NCBI RefSeq assembly: GCF_004355185.1
Contig: NZ_CP037922.1
Span: 310,001 to 374,000 of the forward strand
Direction of reading: 5' to 3'
Length of the DNA: 64,000 bases
Source of the DNA: Hymenobacter radiodurans
GTDB taxonomy: Bacteria > Bacteroidota > Bacteroidia > Cytophagales > Hymenobacteraceae
The position numbers were made by a program, and so were the translations under genes. How positions within the stretch are numbered: position 1 is the first letter of the stretch; each line of letters opens with the position of its first letter. A model generated the notes under the pieces. That model was given only the letters and a program-made list of their open reading frames with translations, was not told where the DNA came from and searched no databases. Positions 52,817-61,630 of the stretch are shown here, piece by piece.

Positions 52817-55672
52817 ATGGACGCTTACTCTTACATCGCCAATGCCCATGGCGACTACATAGATCAGCTTTACAAAACGTATCAGCAAGATCCAGAATCG
52901 GTTGATTTTGGCTGGCGTAAGTTTTTTGAAGGCTTCGATTTTTCCCAACAGTTTGCCGACGGCAACAGCCAAGTCGCTCAGCCTGCGGGCTCTGGGGTGC
53001 TAAACGCGTCTGCTTCTACTACTGAAGCAGAAGCAGTCCGTGCTGTGGACACAGTAGCCGCCGATAAGGAAACGCAGGTTCGTAACCTGATTCACGCTTT
53101 CCGTAGCCGGGGGCATCTGCGGGCACGTACCAACCCGGTGCGCGAGCGCAAAGACCGCAAAGCCCGTCTCGACATCGCTGATTTTGGCCTAAGCGAAGCC
53201 GACCTTGATACTTCGTTCAAGAATGGAGAGCTATTAGGGCTGGGGACTAGCGCAAAACTGCGCGACATCGTAGCGGCGCTGGAGAAGATATATACCCGCA
53301 CGATCGGCTTCGAGTATATGTACATCCGTGACCCCCAAATTCTGGACTGGTTCCGGGATAAGGTGGAAAAGGATTCATTGAGCTTTAACCCTGGCATTGA
53401 GTACAAGAAGCGCATCCTGCGGAAGCTCAATGAGGCGGTAGTATTCGAGAACTTTCTGCATACCAAGTTCTTAGGGCAGAAGCGCTTCTCGCTGGAAGGT
53501 GGCGAAACTACTATTCCTGCTCTGGATGCCATCATCAATAAGGCTGCCGGTTTAGGGGTGCGCGAAGTGATGATCGGTATGGCCCACCGGGGTCGTCTGA
53601 ACGTGCTGGCCAACATCATGGGCAAGACCTATGAGCAAATCTTCTCGGAGTTCGAGGGCACTGCCGTACCCGACCTGACCATGGGCGACGGGGACGTGAA
53701 GTACCACATGGGTTACTCATCGGAGGTAGACACGGAAGCCGGGCACAAAGTGAACCTGAAATTGGCCCCCAATCCATCTCACTTGGAGGCAGTTAATCCA
53801 GTGGTTGAAGGTTTTGTGCGGGCTAAAATTGAGCATCAATACAGCGACGATTATCATCAGATTCTGCCTATTTTAATTCATGGTGACGCCGCTTTGGCTG
53901 GCCAGGGAATAGGCTATGAGCTAACCCAGATGTCGCTGCTGGAAGGCTACAAGACTGGTGGCACTATTCACTTCGTTATTAATAACCAAGTTGGTTTCAC
54001 CACCGACTTTGAGGATGCGCGCTCTAGCATTTACAGCACGGACTTAGCTAAGATTATTGATGCGCCAGTGCTGCACGTGAATGGCGACGATCCGGAAGCT
54101 GTGGTATTTGCCGTGCGCTTAGCCACCGAGTATCGTCAGCAGTTTCACGCCGATATCTTTATTGATATGGTGTGCTACCGCCGTCATGGCCACAATGAGT
54201 CGGACGAGCCCAAGTTTACCCAGCCTACGCTCTACAACATCATCAGCAAGCATCAAAACCCGCGTGAGGTGTACAACACCATGCTCGTGCAGCGCGGTGA
54301 CGTAGATGCGGAGCTAGCTAATCAGATGGACCGCGAGTTCCGGGAGATGCTGCAGGCTCGCCTGGATATGGTGAAGCAGAAGCCATTGCCTTACAACTAT
54401 CAGGCTCTCGAAAATGAGTGGCGCAATTTGCGTCGGGCGAAAAACGAAGACTTTGAGCAGTCGCCCGAAACGGGCATCAACGAGGAAGCCATTGCCAAAG
54501 TCGGCAGGGCACTGACTACGCTTCCCGAAGGATTTCGCCCCCTGAAGCAGATTGAGAAGCTGATGGAAGAACGTCGTAAGATGTTCTTTGAAACGCGAAT
54601 TCTGAACTGGGCCGCGGCCGAGCTGCTGGCATATGGTTCCTTGCTGCAGGAGCAGCATATTGTGCGGGTAAGCGGCCAGGATTGCCAACGCGGCACTTTC
54701 TCGCACCGCCATGCCGTATTGCACGACGCGGAGACTTCGGCGCCTTATAACTCATTGAACCACATTGGGGAAGGACAGGAGAAGCTTCGGATCTTCAACT
54801 CCTTGCTGAGTGAATACGCTGTATTAGGCTTCGAATTCGGCTACGCTATGGCCAACCCCACGGCTCTTGTAGTGTGGGAAGCACAGTTTGGTGATTTCGC
54901 TAACGGCGCCCAGACGATGATTGACCAATTCATTGTGTCGTCGGAGAGTAAGTGGCAGCGGATGAATGGAGTGGTGATGCTGTTGCCCCACGGCTACGAA
55001 GGTCAAGGGCCAGAGCACTCCAACGCCCGCCCGGAGCGCTTCCTGCAGCTTGCTGCTGAGAATAATATTGTGGTGGCCAACATTACCACACCGGCCAACT
55101 TCTTCCACGCCCTGCGTCGGCAGTTAACGTGGAGCTTCCGCAAGCCGCTGGTAGTGATGTCGCCCAAGTCGATGCTGCGCCATCCGCTGTGCGTGTCGCC
55201 GGTAGAAGAGTTTACGGGGGGCAATTTCCGCGAAGTTCTTGGTGACGTATATGCTGATGCTAAGAAGGTAAAGCGCGTATTGCTGTGCTCCGGCAAAGTA
55301 TACTTCGACTTGCTGGAAGAGCAGCAAAAGTCTCAGCACAAAGACGTTGCTATCGTGCGTTTGGAGCAGTTGCATCCTTTCCCCCAGAAGCAACTGAACG
55401 TAGAGCTAGCCAAGTATCCGAAGGCTAAAGTGTATTGGGTTCAGGAAGAGCCCGAAAACATGGGTTACTGGAACTACATGCTCCGCTTTATGCGCCGCGA
55501 GTTGGAAGACGTAATTGCCCGCAAGCCTTCAGCTTCGCCAGCTACCGGCTACAACAAGGTGCACGTAAAAGAGCAGAAGGATATTGTGGCCCGCGCTTTC
55601 GGCATCGCATCTGCTGAGGTAGACGCCGAAAATATCAAAGGCACCGTAGAAGTAGCAAAGAAGCAGGACTAA
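52817..55672 (+). CDS. sucA: 2-oxoglutarate dehydrogenase E1 component
   Basis: Decarboxylates 2-oxoglutarate in the TCA cycle with thiamine diphosphate. 951 residues. The N-terminal E2-binding peptide is DAYSYIANAHGDYIDQLYKT. GMAHRGRLNVLANI is in the E1 core, followed by the TPP site region HGDAALAGQGIGYELTQMS and VCYRRHGHNESDEPKFTQP. The C-terminal part has EAQFGDFANGAQTMIDQF and HGYEGQGPEHSNARPERFLQ. The sucB gene follows after 165 bases, and lpdA lies 6 kb on. A GGGGGGCAATTT word near the 3' end (55216) encodes Gly-Gly-Asn. Confidence 0.97.
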   Translation: MDAYSYIANAHGDYIDQLYKTYQQDPESVDFGWRKFFEGFDFSQQFADGNSQVAQPAGSGVLNASASTTEAEAVRAVDTVAADKETQVRNLIHAFRSRGHLRARTNPVRERKDRKARLDIADFGLSEADLDTSFKNGELLGLGTSAKLRDIVAALEKIYTRTIGFEYMYIRDPQILDWFRDKVEKDSLSFNPGIEYKKRILRKLNEAVVFENFLHTKFLGQKRFSLEGGETTIPALDAIINKAAGLGVREVMIGMAHRGRLNVLANIMGKTYEQIFSEFEGTAVPDLTMGDGDVKYHMGYSSEVDTEAGHKVNLKLAPNPSHLEAVNPVVEGFVRAKIEHQYSDDYHQILPILIHGDAALAGQGIGYELTQMSLLEGYKTGGTIHFVINNQVGFTTDFEDARSSIYSTDLAKIIDAPVLHVNGDDPEAVVFAVRLATEYRQQFHADIFIDMVCYRRHGHNESDEPKFTQPTLYNIISKHQNPREVYNTMLVQRGDVDAELANQMDREFREMLQARLDMVKQKPLPYNYQALENEWRNLRRAKNEDFEQSPETGINEEAIAKVGRALTTLPEGFRPLKQIEKLMEERRKMFFETRILNWAAAELLAYGSLLQEQHIVRVSGQDCQRGTFSHRHAVLHDAETSAPYNSLNHIGEGQEKLRIFNSLLSEYAVLGFEFGYAMANPTALVVWEAQFGDFANGAQTMIDQFIVSSESKWQRMNGVVMLLPHGYEGQGPEHSNARPERFLQLAAENNIVVANITTPANFFHALRRQLTWSFRKPLVVMSPKSMLRHPLCVSPVEEFTGGNFREVLGDVYADAKKVKRVLLCSGKVYFDLLEEQQKSQHKDVAIVRLEQLHPFPQKQLNVELAKYPKAKVYWVQEEPENMGYWNYMLRFMRRELEDVIARKPSASPATGYNKVHVKEQKDIVARAFGIASAEVDAENIKGTVEVAKKQD

Positions 55673-55675
55673 TGG

Positions 55676-55702
55676 AGTGCGCGAGCTATCCGTTCGCGCA
55701 CT
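55676..55702 (+). other. Short hairpin between sucA and sucB
   Basis: AGTGCGCGA and TCGCGCACT arms just after the sucA stop, with no T tract. A single AAAAGCCCCCC word follows at 55717. It may attenuate or stabilise the message, but this is not certain. Confidence 0.45.
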
Positions 55703-55837
55703 CAGCAAGTGCGTTGAAAAGCCCCCCAGCCGTGAATTTTCAACGTAATTGGCTTTTTGTTTCAGCAGTAATGGTGGCAGCGAGTACGTCAGTCACCTAG
55801 ATTATCACTCTCCCGAAACTCTTCAATCGTTCCACCT

Positions 55838-57625
55838 ATGGGTCTGGAAATTAAAATCCCCGCCGTCGGCGAATCTATCACCGAAGTGACCATTGCCAAA
55901 TGGCTCAAAAGCGACGGCGCGGCCGTGAAGCGCGACGAAGTTATTGCCGAGCTGGAATCAGACAAGGCTACCTTTGAGCTGCCTGCCGAAGCGGATGGCA
56001 CACTGCAAATTTTGGTAGCCGAGGGCGAAACGATTGGTATCGGCACCGTCATCGCCAACATTGGCGGCGAAGGCAATGGTGCGGCACCCGCCGCTGGTAG
56101 CGCAACTCCAAGCAAGGAAGCCACGCTGGCTCAGCCTCAGGCTGACCCCGTAGCGCCGGGCCAAAAGGAGACGGGCAACAACGGCAGCCAAGGCTCAGCG
56201 GCTGAAAAAGCCCCCCAGACTGCCAAAGATCCGATTACCCAAGGCGAGCAAAATCCTCAGGCGAGTGACCAATCAGGTTATGGCGGTTCAACGGCTGGCT
56301 CAGCCGATAAGCCGACTGCACCGGCCGCGGGCGGTGGCGCTCCAGCTACTGGCGGTGGCGAGGTGAAAGAGATGAAGATTCCGGCCGTGGGCGAGTCCAT
56401 CACGGAGGTAACGGTAGCCAAGTGGCTGAAAGCCGATGGCGCCCAAGTAGAGCGCGACGAGGTAATTGCCGAGCTGGAATCAGATAAAGCGACGTTTGAG
56501 CTGCCTGCCGAAGCCGCTGGCACCTTGCGCCACGCGGCTCAAGAAGGCCAGACAATTGCCATCGGGACGGTTATCGCCCGCATCGAAGGCGGGAGCGGCG
56601 CCACTGCGGGAGCAACTCCGGCTGCCCCAACACCAGCGGCCGCTCAGTCCGCAAGTTCAGCGCCGGCACAGCCTGCCGCTACCGCCGCTTCGGGTAGCGC
56701 TACGTACGCAACGGGCACCCCTTCGCCGGCTGCTGGCAAAATTCTCGGTGAGAAAGGTATTGCCGCCACCGACGTACAAGGTACCGGCCGCGACGGACGC
56801 ATAACCAAGGAAGACGCGCAAAATGCCCAGGCTCGGCCGGCTGCTCCGGCTCCTCAAGCGCCGGCGGCTACGCCTGCAACCAGTGCACAGCCAGCCGCTT
56901 CTGCCAGCGCTCAACCAGCCGGAGAACGGAATCAGCGCCGCGAGCGAATGAGCAACCTGCGCAAGACCGTAGCGCGCCGCTTGGTAGCAGTGAAAAATGA
57001 AACGGCTATGCTCACCACTTTCAATGAGGTGGATATGCAGCCCATCATGGATCTGCGCACGAAGTACAAAGACAAGTTCAAGGAGAAGCATCAGGTTGGC
57101 CTGGGCTTCATGTCTTTCTTCACGAAAGCCTGCTGCGTAGCGCTGAAAGAATTTCCTTCGGTAAATGCTCAGATCGACGGAACCGACATCGTATTCAACG
57201 ACTTCTGCGACGTAAGCATCGCGGTATCAGCGCCGAAGGGCTTGGTGGTGCCAGTAATTCGCAACGCGGAACAGCTGTCATTCGAAGGCATTGAGCGCGA
57301 AGTGGTACGCTTGGCCGGTAAGGCTCGCGATAATAAGCTCACCATTGAGGAAATGACCGGCGGCACATTTACTATCACCAACGGCGGCATTTTTGGCTCA
57401 ATGATGAGTACGCCCATTATAAATGCCCCCCAGTCGGCTATTCTGGGTATGCACAACATTGTGCAGCGCCCTGTAGCCGTGAACGGGCAAGTGGTGATTC
57501 GGCCCATGATGTACCTAGCCCTGAGCTACGACCACCGCATCATCGACGGCCGCGAGTCGGTGTCGTTCCTGGTGCGCGTGAAAGAGTTGCTGGAAGACCC
57601 AACGCGTCTGCTTTTAGGCGTTTAA
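55838..57625 (+). CDS. sucB: Dihydrolipoyllysine succinyltransferase, E2 with two lipoyl domains
   Basis: E2 of the 2-oxoglutarate dehydrogenase complex, 595 residues. Two lipoyl domains start at residues 1 and about 177; each has the lipoylated Lys in [14 protein letters not shown]. Pro/Ala linkers separate them. The E3-binding domain is [20 protein letters not shown] to [12 protein letters not shown]. The catalytic domain ends with [20 protein letters not shown], holding the HxxxDG motif. E. coli SucB has one lipoyl domain, so this enzyme has a duplicated one. AAAAAGCCCCCC (56205) and AAATGCCCCCC (57421) words encode KAPQ and NAPQ. Confidence 0.96.
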   Translation: MGLEIKIPAVGESITEVTIAKWLKSDGAAVKRDEVIAELESDKATFELPAEADGTLQILVAEGETIGIGTVIANIGGEGNGAAPAAGSATPSKEATLAQPQADPVAPGQKETGNNGSQGSAAEKAPQTAKDPITQGEQNPQASDQSGYGGSTAGSADKPTAPAAGGGAPATGGGEVKEMKIPAVGESITEVTVAKWLKADGAQVERDEVIAELESDKATFELPAEAAGTLRHAAQEGQTIAIGTVIARIEGGSGATAGATPAAPTPAAAQSASSAPAQPAATAASGSATYATGTPSPAAGKILGEKGIAATDVQGTGRDGRITKEDAQNAQARPAAPAPQAPAATPATSAQPAASASAQPAGERNQRRERMSNLRKTVARRLVAVKNETAMLTTFNEVDMQPIMDLRTKYKDKFKEKHQVGLGFMSFFTKACCVALKEFPSVNAQIDGTDIVFNDFCDVSIAVSAPKGLVVPVIRNAEQLSFEGIEREVVRLAGKARDNKLTIEEMTGGTFTITNGGIFGSMMSTPIINAPQSAILGMHNIVQRPVAVNGQVVIRPMMYLALSYDHRIIDGRESVSFLVRVKELLEDPTRLLLGV

Positions 57626-57642
57626 ATCATTCTGTGCAAACG

Positions 57643-57682
57643 TAAAAAAGCCCCCCAACAATGTGTTGGGGGGGCTTTTTTT
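57643..57682. terminator. Bidirectional intrinsic terminator (G7C variant)
   Basis: AAAAAAGCCCCCCAACA and TGTTGGGGGGGCTTTTTTT arms. The G-run has seven Gs, one more than the C-run. Confidence 0.92.
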
Positions 57683-57727
57683 GTACTGATTGAATTACAA
57701 AAATATGGTTGTGGAAAGGGCGGAAAG

Positions 57728-58081
57728 CTACTCGACGGTGACGGCAATAGTTTGAGCTTTCACCTTGGCTTCTTCGGCCTTAGCACCCGCAAAATTCTCT
57801 TCCACGGCCTTATTGAACAAGCCAATCCACTGGCGCTGGTAAGGGCCGCGGGCTGGCATAGCTAGTTGTTGGGGAATGGGCTGACCCGTGCGGTTGGCCC
57901 GGCCAAACAGGGTGCTGCTCCAATAGTCGTAGAGCGACGTAAGATGGTTGGGCCAATGCACCGCGGCCACCGCGCTAAAGATGGGTGAGAGCAACGCATC
58001 TTGGTTTACCTTTTGGCAGAAGCAATCCACCAAAACCTTGATGTCACCTTCGGTACGGATGTCGGGAAGAGCAGTTGGCAT
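57728..58081 (-). CDS. Group III truncated globin with substituted haem ligands
   Basis: A 117-residue globin of the 2-over-2 fold. The group III pattern is clear: DIKVLVDCFCQKVNQDALLS, AVHWPNHLTSLYDYWSSTLF, GQPIPQQLAMPARG, RQWIGLF and FAGAKAEEAKVKAQTIA. In family numbering by alignment with the Campylobacter group III globin, the proximal His (F8) position is Gln 72, and the B10 Tyr is Cys 22. The E7 His (46) and the G8 Trp (85) are kept. So haem binding by the usual proximal ligand is not expected. No partner reductase is seen nearby. Confidence 0.85.
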   Translation of the reverse strand: MPTALPDIRTEGDIKVLVDCFCQKVNQDALLSPIFSAVAAVHWPNHLTSLYDYWSSTLFGRANRTGQPIPQQLAMPARGPYQRQWIGLFNKAVEENFAGAKAEEAKVKAQTIAVTVE

Positions 58082-58274
58082 AAGTAGCTAGATAGCAGTG
58101 GGGTGATACATACGACAAGATTCCGACACCGTTGCCCCGCTACTTTAAGCGTGACGAGTGCCCATGGTAAACATACATAATCTGAGATTATTAATTCAAT
58201 TTAATGTTAAATAAATGATACTGTTGAGCCTTAAAAGTGAGCTAGTAGCCTGATACAAGGACTTTATTGGCCTA

Positions 58275-59237
58275 TCACTTTTTTTCAAGCTCCAGAGCTT
58301 CGTTTTCCACTTCTTTGGGTTGCGCTTTCCGGCCGCCGAGCACTACTAGCATCACTGCTATTACAATCAGCGCCGCGCCGCCGAGCATATTTATATTGAG
58401 CACTTCCCCTCCAAAAGCCCAGCCTAGCAGCACCGCTACTACCGGGTTCACGAAGGCATACGTACCGGCCAGCGCAGGCTCTACTGCTCGCAACAGCCAG
58501 ATGTAAGCGGTGAAGCCCACAATGGAGCCGAACGTAACCAGATACACATAGGCGCCCCACGATTTGGCTGTCACTTGGGCCAAGTCGAAGCCATTGGCTT
58601 CACCTCGTATCAGGCCCACTACCAGCATAACTAAGCCTCCACAAATCATCTGCATTCCGCCTGCTACAAACGGGGAGGGAGCCGCCTGTTTTTTCTTGGA
58701 ATACAACGAGCCAATAGCCCATAGCAGGGCCGCTGTGAGCACCATAGCAATGCCGATTCCCTGCCGCCCCGGCAAAGCAACGTGGGAAGCGCCCGGGTGG
58801 CTCGCCAACAAATAAACGCCCCCCAGACCAATCACCAAGCCCAAGGATACCAGCGCGGTAGGTCGCTGCGATACGCCGCTCAGCCAACCTAATAAAGCCA
58901 GAAACATGGGCACGGTAGCTACCAGCAGGGAAGCCATACCCGTCGGGATATACTGCTCGCCCAGGGTCACGCCGCCGTTGCCAAAGCCCAGCAAGCATAT
59001 CCCGATAATAAAGGCGGTAAGCCAACCCTGAGCGCTCGGGCGCGGAGCTCCGCGCAGGCGCATAAAACCGTACAGCAGCGCCCCAGCCAGCGCGTAGCGC
59101 GTACCCGCCATCAGCAAAGGTGGTATGGAGTCGATAGCGAAGCGGATACCCAAGTAAGTGGAGCCCCAGATGATATATACCGCCGCAAAAGCAAGCACCA
59201 GTGCTAAACGGGTAGGGGAAGTAGTAGAAGTCGACAT
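58275..59237 (-). CDS. EamA/DMT family transporter
   Basis: A 320-residue membrane protein with ten helices in two EamA repeats. The first repeat has LALVLAFAAVYIIWGSTYLG and MAGTRYALAGALLYGFMRLR; the second has ALLWAIGSLYSKKKQ and VEPALAGTYAFVNPVVAVLL. These are drug/metabolite exporters, but the substrate cannot be told. The ATG at 59237 follows a TAGGTTTG element and matches the family start. The divergent M1 peptidase gene starts 101 bases away. Confidence 0.9.
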   Translation of the reverse strand: MSTSTTSPTRLALVLAFAAVYIIWGSTYLGIRFAIDSIPPLLMAGTRYALAGALLYGFMRLRGAPRPSAQGWLTAFIIGICLLGFGNGGVTLGEQYIPTGMASLLVATVPMFLALLGWLSGVSQRPTALVSLGLVIGLGGVYLLASHPGASHVALPGRQGIGIAMVLTAALLWAIGSLYSKKKQAAPSPFVAGGMQMICGGLVMLVVGLIRGEANGFDLAQVTAKSWGAYVYLVTFGSIVGFTAYIWLLRAVEPALAGTYAFVNPVVAVLLGWAFGGEVLNINMLGGAALIVIAVMLVVLGGRKAQPKEVENEALELEKK

Positions 59238-59260
59238 GAAACGAAGCGAGAATGAGGCTG

Positions 59261-59268
59261 CAAACCTA
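59261..59268 (-). promoter_or_regulatory. TAnnTTTG -7 promoter element (EamA gene)
   Basis: TAGGTTTG on the minus strand, 23 bases before the ATG at 59237. Confidence 0.5.
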
Positions 59269-59337
59269 CGCCGGTTTTGGCGGGGCTGCCAGCTAAACCC
59301 TACTACGAAGTTCCCGGCTTGCAGCGTTTCGGCCAGG

Positions 59338-61035
59338 ATGGCGTTCTTTGCCACGTACTCCAACTACTCTGCTGTGCGTTCTATCTTTCTGCTCCTTCTC
59401 GCGGCCTTGCTGAGCTGTTCGCTCGGGGCCTCGGCCCAACTGCTGCAACCCAAGCCAGCTTTTACCCGCGCCGACTCCCTGCGCGGCGCCCTCACGCCCC
59501 TGCGCACCTGCTACGATATCAACTATTACCACCTCGATGTAAAGCTGGATGTAGCTAACAAGTCTATCAGCGGCTCCAACCTGTTTTACTTCACTGCCAC
59601 TCAGGATTTTACGCGTCTGCAATTTGATTTGTTTGCCAATCTGAAGGTGGAGAAGGTGGAGTATCAAGGCAAGTCAGTGCCCTACACGCGGGAGGCCAAT
59701 GCTGTGTTTGTCACTTTTCCGGCTCCTATTCAAAAAGGAAGTCGGGCCGAGTTTCGGGTGTTTTATTCGGGGAAGCCTACAGTGGCCAAAAATGCCCCCT
59801 GGGATGGCGGCTTCGTGTTTACCCAGGATAGCAAAGGCAAGCCGTGGGTGGCCACCGCCTGCCAGGGCGTAGGCGCCAGCATCTGGTGGCCTACGAAAGA
59901 CCACCAAGCCGACGAGGTAGACAGCATGCTGATCAGTGTGACGGTACCCAAAGGCCTCAAGGATATCTCAAATGGGCGGCTGCGCAAAACCACCAAGCTC
60001 AAGGGTGGCGCTACCCGCTTCGACTGGTTTGTAAACAACCCCATCAACAACTACGACGTGGCTCTCAACGTGGCCGATTACACCCATTTTGCGGATGAGT
60101 ACACCGGCGAAAAAGGTAAGCTAACCCTCGATTATTGGGTGCTGCCCGAGAATCTGGCCAAAGCCAAAACGCAGTTCGCAGCCAACGTAAAGCCTATGCT
60201 CAAGGCCATGGAAAACTGGTTTGGTCCCTATCCATTTTATGAGGATGGCTTTAAGCTGATTGAAACCCCCCACCTGGGTATGGAGCACCAAAGCGCCGTG
60301 GCGTATGGCAACAAGTACCAGAACGGCTACCTCGGCGCCGACCGCTCGGCTACGGGCTGGGGGCTGAAGTGGGACTTCATCATTATTCACGAAAGCGGCC
60401 ACGAGTGGTTTGGCAACAACATCACCAGCAAGGACATTGCGGATATGTGGATTCACGAAAGTTTCACCACATACTCCGAAGCCTTGTTCGTGGAAACCCA
60501 GTTTGGCAAGCCGGCCGGTCAGCAATACATCCACGGACAGCGGCGCAACATCCGCAACGATAGCCCTATTATCGGGCCCTACGAGGTAAATCGGGAGGGC
60601 TCGTCGGATATGTATGACAAGGGCAGCAACCTGCTCAATATGATCCGCACGGCCTACTTCCCCGACGACGCCAAATGGCGCGAGCTGCTGCGTGGCCTGT
60701 CCAGCACCTTCTACCACCAAACCGTGACGACCGACCAGATCATTGCTTACTTCAACAAGCAAACCGGCCAGGATCTCACACCTGTTTTCGACCAATACCT
60801 CCGCCATTCGGCCCTGCCTACGCTTGAAGTACGCTTTGAGGAAGGCAAAGCCCTAGCCCGCTGGATTGCCAACGTGCCCGGCTTCGTGCTGCCTGTTCGG
60901 GTGCGCTTGAAAGGTGGTGAATACAGTACAGTACCGCTCACTACTTCCTTCCAGCCTCTAAACCTGCCGGGCCTCACCAAAGACAACCTCGAAGTGGACA
61001 CCGAGAATTACTACATCGGAGTTCTAGTCGAGTAG
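59338..61035 (+). CDS. Exported M1 family aminopeptidase
   Basis: A 565-residue zinc metallopeptidase with an N-terminal signal peptide (SIFLLLLAALLSCSLGASAQ). The substrate-binding region GMEHQSAVAYGN takes the place of GAMEN. The zinc motif HESGH is at residues 351-355, with the third ligand Glu 374 in MWIHESF. The protein is shorter than aminopeptidase N because the C-terminal helical domain is missing. It acts in the periplasm or at the surface on peptide N-termini. The ATG at 59338 is chosen since a signal peptide starts there. Confidence 0.92.
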   Translation: MAFFATYSNYSAVRSIFLLLLAALLSCSLGASAQLLQPKPAFTRADSLRGALTPLRTCYDINYYHLDVKLDVANKSISGSNLFYFTATQDFTRLQFDLFANLKVEKVEYQGKSVPYTREANAVFVTFPAPIQKGSRAEFRVFYSGKPTVAKNAPWDGGFVFTQDSKGKPWVATACQGVGASIWWPTKDHQADEVDSMLISVTVPKGLKDISNGRLRKTTKLKGGATRFDWFVNNPINNYDVALNVADYTHFADEYTGEKGKLTLDYWVLPENLAKAKTQFAANVKPMLKAMENWFGPYPFYEDGFKLIETPHLGMEHQSAVAYGNKYQNGYLGADRSATGWGLKWDFIIIHESGHEWFGNNITSKDIADMWIHESFTTYSEALFVETQFGKPAGQQYIHGQRRNIRNDSPIIGPYEVNREGSSDMYDKGSNLLNMIRTAYFPDDAKWRELLRGLSSTFYHQTVTTDQIIAYFNKQTGQDLTPVFDQYLRHSALPTLEVRFEEGKALARWIANVPGFVLPVRVRLKGGEYSTVPLTTSFQPLNLPGLTKDNLEVDTENYYIGVLVE

Positions 61036-61062
61036 TGAAAAGAACGTCATGCTGTTGCTCCC

Positions 61063-61070
61063 TACTTTTG
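61063..61070 (+). promoter_or_regulatory. TAnnTTTG -7 promoter element (GIY-YIG gene)
   Basis: TACTTTTG ahead of the left copy of the inverted repeat. If used, the message would carry both arms of the repeat. Confidence 0.4.
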
Positions 61071-61092
61071 CTCTTCCACGTCCTCTCTCCGC

Positions 61093-61122
61093 CTGTCATC
61101 CTGACGAAGGAAGGACCTTATC
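61093..61122. repeat. Left arm of 30-bp perfect inverted repeat
   Basis: A 30-base sequence with core TCATCCTGACGAAGGAAGGA. It is an exact reverse complement of 61467-61496, 72 bases before the GIY-YIG ATG. Confidence 0.93.
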
Positions 61123-61164
61123 ACCCTAGAACTATAACGCAGAACCATTTCCACCCAAACACTT

Positions 61165-61527
61165 ATGCCGTACTACGTGTACATCACCACTAACCCGGCC
61201 AAGACGGTTTTGTACATCGGCATAACCAATAGCCTTTCTCAGCGAATGGCGCAGCATTACAGTAATCGTGGTAGTAACCAGACTTTCGCTGGGCGCTATT
61301 TCTGTTACAACCTGCTGTATTTTGAAGAATATGCTGCAAGCAAAGCAGCTATTGAGCGCGAAAAGGAATTGAAAGGCTGGACGCGAGCGAAGAAGGAATC
61401 GCTGATTGCTGTGGACAATCCTGACTGGCTTTTTTGCAGCCGTAGAAAACGCAAGCGTACATCGGCGATAAGGTCCTTCCTTCGTCAGGATGACAGATGG
61501 TTGGGGGGCAAAAGTGGGAGGATATAA
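61165..61527 (+). CDS. GIY-YIG nuclease-domain protein (URI type)
   Basis: A 120-residue protein. The N-terminus YYVYITTNPAKTVLYIGITN carries the GIY-YIG pair (here YVY and YIG), followed by the catalytic Arg in LSQRMAQHY and the Glu of KAAIEREKELKGW. The core ends at NPDWLF near residue 91; the remaining 29 residues are encoded partly by the right repeat arm and look accidental. The gene is bracketed by a 30-bp perfect inverted repeat. Proteins of this type are usually found as small orphan nucleases in Bacteroidota; whether it nicks DNA at the repeat is not known. Confidence 0.9.
   Translation: MPYYVYITTNPAKTVLYIGITNSLSQRMAQHYSNRGSNQTFAGRYFCYNLLYFEEYAASKAAIEREKELKGWTRAKKESLIAVDNPDWLFCSRRKRKRTSAIRSFLRQDDRWLGGKSGRI
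61467..61496. repeat. Right arm of 30-bp perfect inverted repeat
   Basis: Reverse complement of 61093-61122 without mismatch. It overlaps the 3' end of the GIY-YIG frame and adds AIRSFLRQDD to the protein. A GGGGGGCAAAA word follows at 61503. Confidence 0.93.
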
Positions 61528-61630
61528 TAGCAGGAGAGGATAAATGCACAAACCCACAATTTCAGCTCTTCACAAATTCGCCTTGCGTACCTTCGTGGCC
61601 GTTGATTTCCATTGAATTCACCTGCTGAAT

